From assembly GCF_025698545.1 (NCBI RefSeq), contig NC_068569.1, forward strand, positions 6,076,001 to 6,140,000: a stretch of DNA of 64,000 nucleotides, given 5' to 3'. Below, piece by piece: positions 60,316 to 64,000 of the stretch. How positions within the stretch are numbered: position 1 is the stretch's first letter; every line of letters begins with the position of its first letter. Both the position numbers and the translations under genes were made by a program. The notes under the pieces are model-generated. The model was not told the DNA's origin. It saw nothing but the letters and a program-made list of their open reading frames with translations, and did not search any database. This stretch comes from Gossypium raimondii (Eukaryota > Streptophyta > Magnoliopsida > Malvales > Malvaceae).

Positions 60316-62950
60316 TATGTTTTCAATCTCCTACAATTATAATCGTGTATTTTACCTGTTTGATAATTGTTCGCATCCAAAAAAAAAAGAAGAAACACTA
60401 TCAGTTGAGAAATCAATGAAACAGTCGTCTGAAAATTAGAAAGAAAAAGGAAATGGAGAAAAAAGGGAACAAAGCATAAATATAAAATCACCTTTTGGAA
60501 AATTGTAGATAACAAATTGAAGGGTTTAGAAACAGGGATGGATTCAGCTAAAAATATGGGATAGGGGAAGTGAAAGAAAATGAAGGTTGGGGTTTGGATT
60601 CCTGGAAACTAGTCCAATAATATAACATCAATTTTTTAAATGAAGTTTGGGTTTGTCGAGCAGATTGATTTCGGGACCGCTCTTTAGTTATAGAGTTTAG
60701 ACCTTTACATATGCAATGATTTTCGGGGATGATGATAGCCAGACATCAGACTTGATTTTCTTTATTTCTTATTTTCATCGTGGGTATGAGAGTTTAAAAC
60801 CTAAATATAAGATGAATATGTTACAAAATAAAAAATAAAAAGTAAGTTATTAGTAAGTTTATTATAAAGTAATTGAATTATTTAATTTTTTTTTTAAAGT
60901 TATTGAGTTGTTAATCAAAAGTTGTTCTTCTCCTTATCTTCCACAACTCTTTTTTCTTTTTCATGAAAAAGCTTTGAATTTTACGAATATACAAATTAAA
61001 ACTCAAACAATTTGCTTCTTTAATTTCTGACATTGCTGTTAGATTGATTTGAATTTAAGGTATGTTCTTTTGCTCGTTGATTGGTATTGATCTATTGTAC
61101 CTGTCATCAAATCGTCGCTTGAGGTCCGCTACCCAATAACTTAAATAAAAAATTTTAAATAATTTAATGATTTAACTGAAAACTTTTGAATAGTTAAGAG
61201 ACAAATTTGTAACTTAAATGGTGCAACAAGAAGATTCAAATGAATATTTTAAAATTTGTCCTAATTTATCACATACCAATTTAAGTTTACGATTAAGTTG
61301 GTACAATGAAATTATTATTATTTATTTAAAAAATAATAAATGTTATTATGAAGATATTTTTTATAAATGCAAAATACTAAATCTAAAGAATATTATACGA
61401 AGTAACACAGAGTTGAAAGGTGAAAAAAATATAGAATAGTTGGGTGACGAAGATTGTGAATTGGTTCCATGAATTAAATTAATAAAGAAAAAAACATTTT
61501 AAAAATAGAAAAGGGCAGAGATGTTTGGTGGGGAGACACCCAATATTGCCTTACATAAGGACCGGAGGAGCTGGTTTCAGTAATTTTCATCCTACTTTAT
61601 ATTGATTTTGCAATGCCTTTATCACCATTTCCAACTTCAATTTCAGCTGCAGGATTAAACAAACCTACTACTCCTATAATTTTACAGATGATCCCTTTTA
61701 AAATAATATTAATTTTCAAACTAAGTCAATTCAACTTGTAATTATTTGCATTTATCCAAAATAATATATATATATGCAAAAAAAAAGTACAAATATTCTT
61801 CATAATAATAGAAAAGAGCAAAATATAGTTTATTTTTTACATATTAATTTAATGCGATGAAATTTAATTGAACTCAAACTTTGGAACACTTGATCCTCTA
61901 TATATATTTACGTACCAATGTAAAGCCCTTTAATTAATCCAAAAAAAAAAAAGCTTACCATTAATTTATCTGAAGGATTTTCTTTTCTCTTTATTCTTTT
62001 AATTTTCAATTGCCTGCTATAGATTCATATTTTCCATGTTAATATTTAATTTCTTTTAAATTTTGCATGATTAGATCTTTTAAATAATAATAATAATACC
62101 ATCGTTCTTTCTTTCTTTTCTTTTTCCTTTTTTAAAAAAAACGTTGTAAATTATATAGAAAATTTGGTCTAACCTAATCCGAAAGCTGAAAAATCAATGT
62201 GATTTTAAATCATTATTCAATAGAGAAGAATTTTGACTAGCTTCGGACTTTCGAAACTTGGAATTAATTATCATTAATGTAGGTTGATTGAATGAAAATG
62301 TGGCTTATGATTTTCCAGAGCTCTGAATGCAATTTTTCTTTCTTAAAAAAAGAAAAGAAAAAAAGAGGGTAGATATGTGAGATGATTTGTTTGAGATAAG
62401 TTGCTATCATGAATTGATATATAGCCATCCATCCACGGGTTGATTAGTCTACCAATATAAGCAGTGTTTGAAAGCCTCCCCATTTGAATATGACGAAGAA
62501 ACAGTGTTTAAATTCCATGTGAATGTATTAAATTTTAGCTAACAAAGTCACAAGCATTACTATCACGCACTAACATACTACCGAGCCAAAGCTGTTCACA
62601 CCAATGGCAATCCGGTCATCATTGTTAATCTATTTCGTTTATATAATAAAATAAAATGACCTAAAGTATACAATAGAGAACTCAATTAATGCACATTTTT
62701 GGTCCTCTTAATCTTCATCCAGATTGTTACGTAGGTGAATGAGAGTTTATGAGAAAATTGCTCATAGCATCATAAAGAATCACATCCATTCTCTGTTAAG
62801 TTCAGAGTTCTAAGTTTGGAACTACATCTTATGCAAATTCCCCTAATTCCCAACATGTAATAACACCAGATGATTAGTTAGCGTCAAAGCAGCTAAGTCA
62901 TTTAAAAATTATGATGGACAATCTATATTGTTCAAAGCTTCACTGCTTCA
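60316..62950. other. Intergenic DNA, no gene seen
   Basis: It includes the leader and promoter side of the GIR1-like gene (about 60,316-61,000). The rest is AT-rich without a supportable gene. The 73-codon plus frame at 61218-61439 is Asn/Ile/Lys-rich translation of AT-rich DNA. Confidence 0.45.
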
Positions 62951-63092
62951 TTTTAAAAGAGGTGGATAGGATAAGAGGGGTTGAAAGAAGCCATATAACT
63001 TACAACTTCAAACTTGCACTTGCATGAGTAAACAAGCATTTTACAAACACCAACACACCGCAATCGCAACACATCTTTTGAGATATCATAGC

Positions 63093-63257
63093 CTAGTCCT
63101 CCAAGATTTGCTGCCTCTCGAGCTCGAGAACATGTTCAGTTAAATGGCTTATAGTGTCATTTGTCTTGTTATTGCCCTTGCACTGCAAAAGTTGCTGCTG
63201 AAGGCTCCGCACAAGTTCCTGAAGTCTCTGAATGTTCTTCTCTTGTGATAAGATGAT
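63093..63257 (-). CDS. Last coding exon of an unidentified coiled-coil protein (rest outside window)
   Basis: On the minus strand a TTGTTGCAG acceptor is followed by 54 codons and a stop: IILSQEKNIQRLQELVRSLQ, QQLLQCKGNNKTND, TISHLTEHVLELERQQILED. Leu/Ile at heptad spacing and the many Gln/Glu residues indicate a coiled-coil end. The phase is inferred: the other two frames have stops. Neighbouring exons must lie beyond 64,000 or be hidden in the long upstream intron (over 740 bp without a further exon that I can see). I do not recognise the protein. Its 3' UTR should extend to about 62,950. Confidence 0.6.
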   Translation of the reverse strand: MILSQEKNIQRLQELVRSLQQQLLQCKGNNKTNDTISHLTEHVLELERQQILED

Positions 63258-64000
63258 CTGCAACAAATGAAAGATTAGAAGTTAATCACAAGTAGAATAG
63301 CCGGCAAAAGATATGTATCATACCAAAAACATAACTTCATTATAATTTGCCTTTTCCCAGTAGCATATTGTAAAGGAAATAGCAATGCTCATTCATGGAT
63401 AAGTGAATATGTGGCACCATAATTAGTTTCAAAATGAAATCAAGACTATCCAACAGATGCGACAACAGATAAAAGCAAGAATCATTTTATCAACAGAAAT
63501 GGAACGTGCTATATCACATTTATGGCTTTTCCTCAATGAAAAGCTTCCCACGACAACTATGTCGAGCTTTGAAGGTAAAACCTGTGTAAAATGCCAGGTT
63601 AATCACTAAACATAACAGGTTCTCTTGAGGAAAAGATGTAAACCTCAGCAGGAAAACAAGAAGCATCAGCAATATTTCCAACAATTTATTTACTATAATA
63701 GCTGCTAAAGCCCATTAACAAGAAGTATCGGTAAACTGTCTGGATATAATGGATCATATGATCTTGAACATAAATCCTGAATATAAAGATAAAACTCAAA
63801 GAAACAAAGTGCAATGTTGTAGAAAAGAAATTGCTAAATAGGGATGGAAAAACTTTATATTTTACAAGAACTAACCTCCTACACTAGAATAAACCAACAT
63901 CAGCAAGCTGATAAGAAAATGAATACAGAAAAAAGGTTTTGGAATTAAGCATATAGTAAAAACTACACATATATTACACCAATATAAAATGTGTACATTT
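63258..64000 (-). other. Intron of the partial coiled-coil gene
   Basis: No further exon was recognised between the acceptor at 63,258 and the window edge, so this is treated as intron. It is AT-rich with no repeat structure. Confidence 0.4.

Noticed and set aside
1-64000. CRISPR arrays, operons, ribosome binding sites, bacterial or phage genes
   Set aside because: Introns, plant protein families and plant transposons show that this is plant nuclear DNA; the tandem repeats seen have no spacer structure.
1-64000. tRNA, rRNA or miRNA genes
   Set aside because: No cloverleaf with GGTTCRANNCC box B, no rRNA stretch and no recognised mature miRNA was seen by eye; a covariance-model scan would be needed to exclude small RNA genes.

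Overview
The window is nuclear DNA of a dicot plant. It is AT-rich, has GT-AG introns, a low gene density and many decayed transposons. The repeat vocabulary (LTR fossils starting TGTAAYA, GC-rich hAT miniatures, MULEs carrying plant-mobile-domain pieces) and the protein sequences look like cotton (Gossypium, Malvaceae). That species call is from memory of such sequences and was not tested by a search.

Genes from left to right: a ten-exon LHW-type bHLH transcription factor with a uORF-bearing leader (about 11.84-17.0 kb, +); a fourteen-exon NEK kinase of the plant NEK6 type (23.3-29.3 kb, +); a two-exon small secreted-peptide candidate with its own TATA box (31.57-32.13 kb, -); a single-exon NDR1/HIN1-like membrane protein (37.23-37.86 kb, +); a single-exon nepenthesin-type aspartic protease (50.58-51.99 kb, -); a decayed NSRP1/CCDC55 splicing-regulator copy that keeps its introns (52.9-55.8 kb, -); a GIR1-like EAR-motif repressor (59.99-60.32 kb, -); and the last coding exon of a coiled-coil protein whose body lies beyond the right edge (63.09-63.26 kb, -). 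There is no operon-like arrangement; each gene has its own flanks.

The rest is intergenic DNA with layered mobile elements. LTR fossils fill 1-1,889. A GC-rich hAT miniature family has three copies, two of them with exact 8-bp target duplications. Two long fold-back elements lie at about 10.3-11.6 and 22.06-22.9 kb. A LINE ORF2 remnant is at 40.1-41.85 kb. The most intricate region is 42.8-50.2 kb: a MULE with roughly 0.5-kb inverted ends was split by a Gypsy-like solo LTR (5-bp duplication ATATC), which itself received a hAT miniature (8-bp duplication GTTCGTAT). Next to it sits a second 1.16-kb MULE with a 9-bp duplication, enclosing a plant-mobile-domain gene remnant.

Most worth following up: the secreted-peptide gene, the candidate conserved uORF of the LHW-like gene, the NSRP1 pseudogene, the 11-residue repeat in the NEK tail, and the dated nesting of elements. 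All coordinates were read by eye. Exon edges rest on GT-AG sites, reading phase and remembered family sequences.
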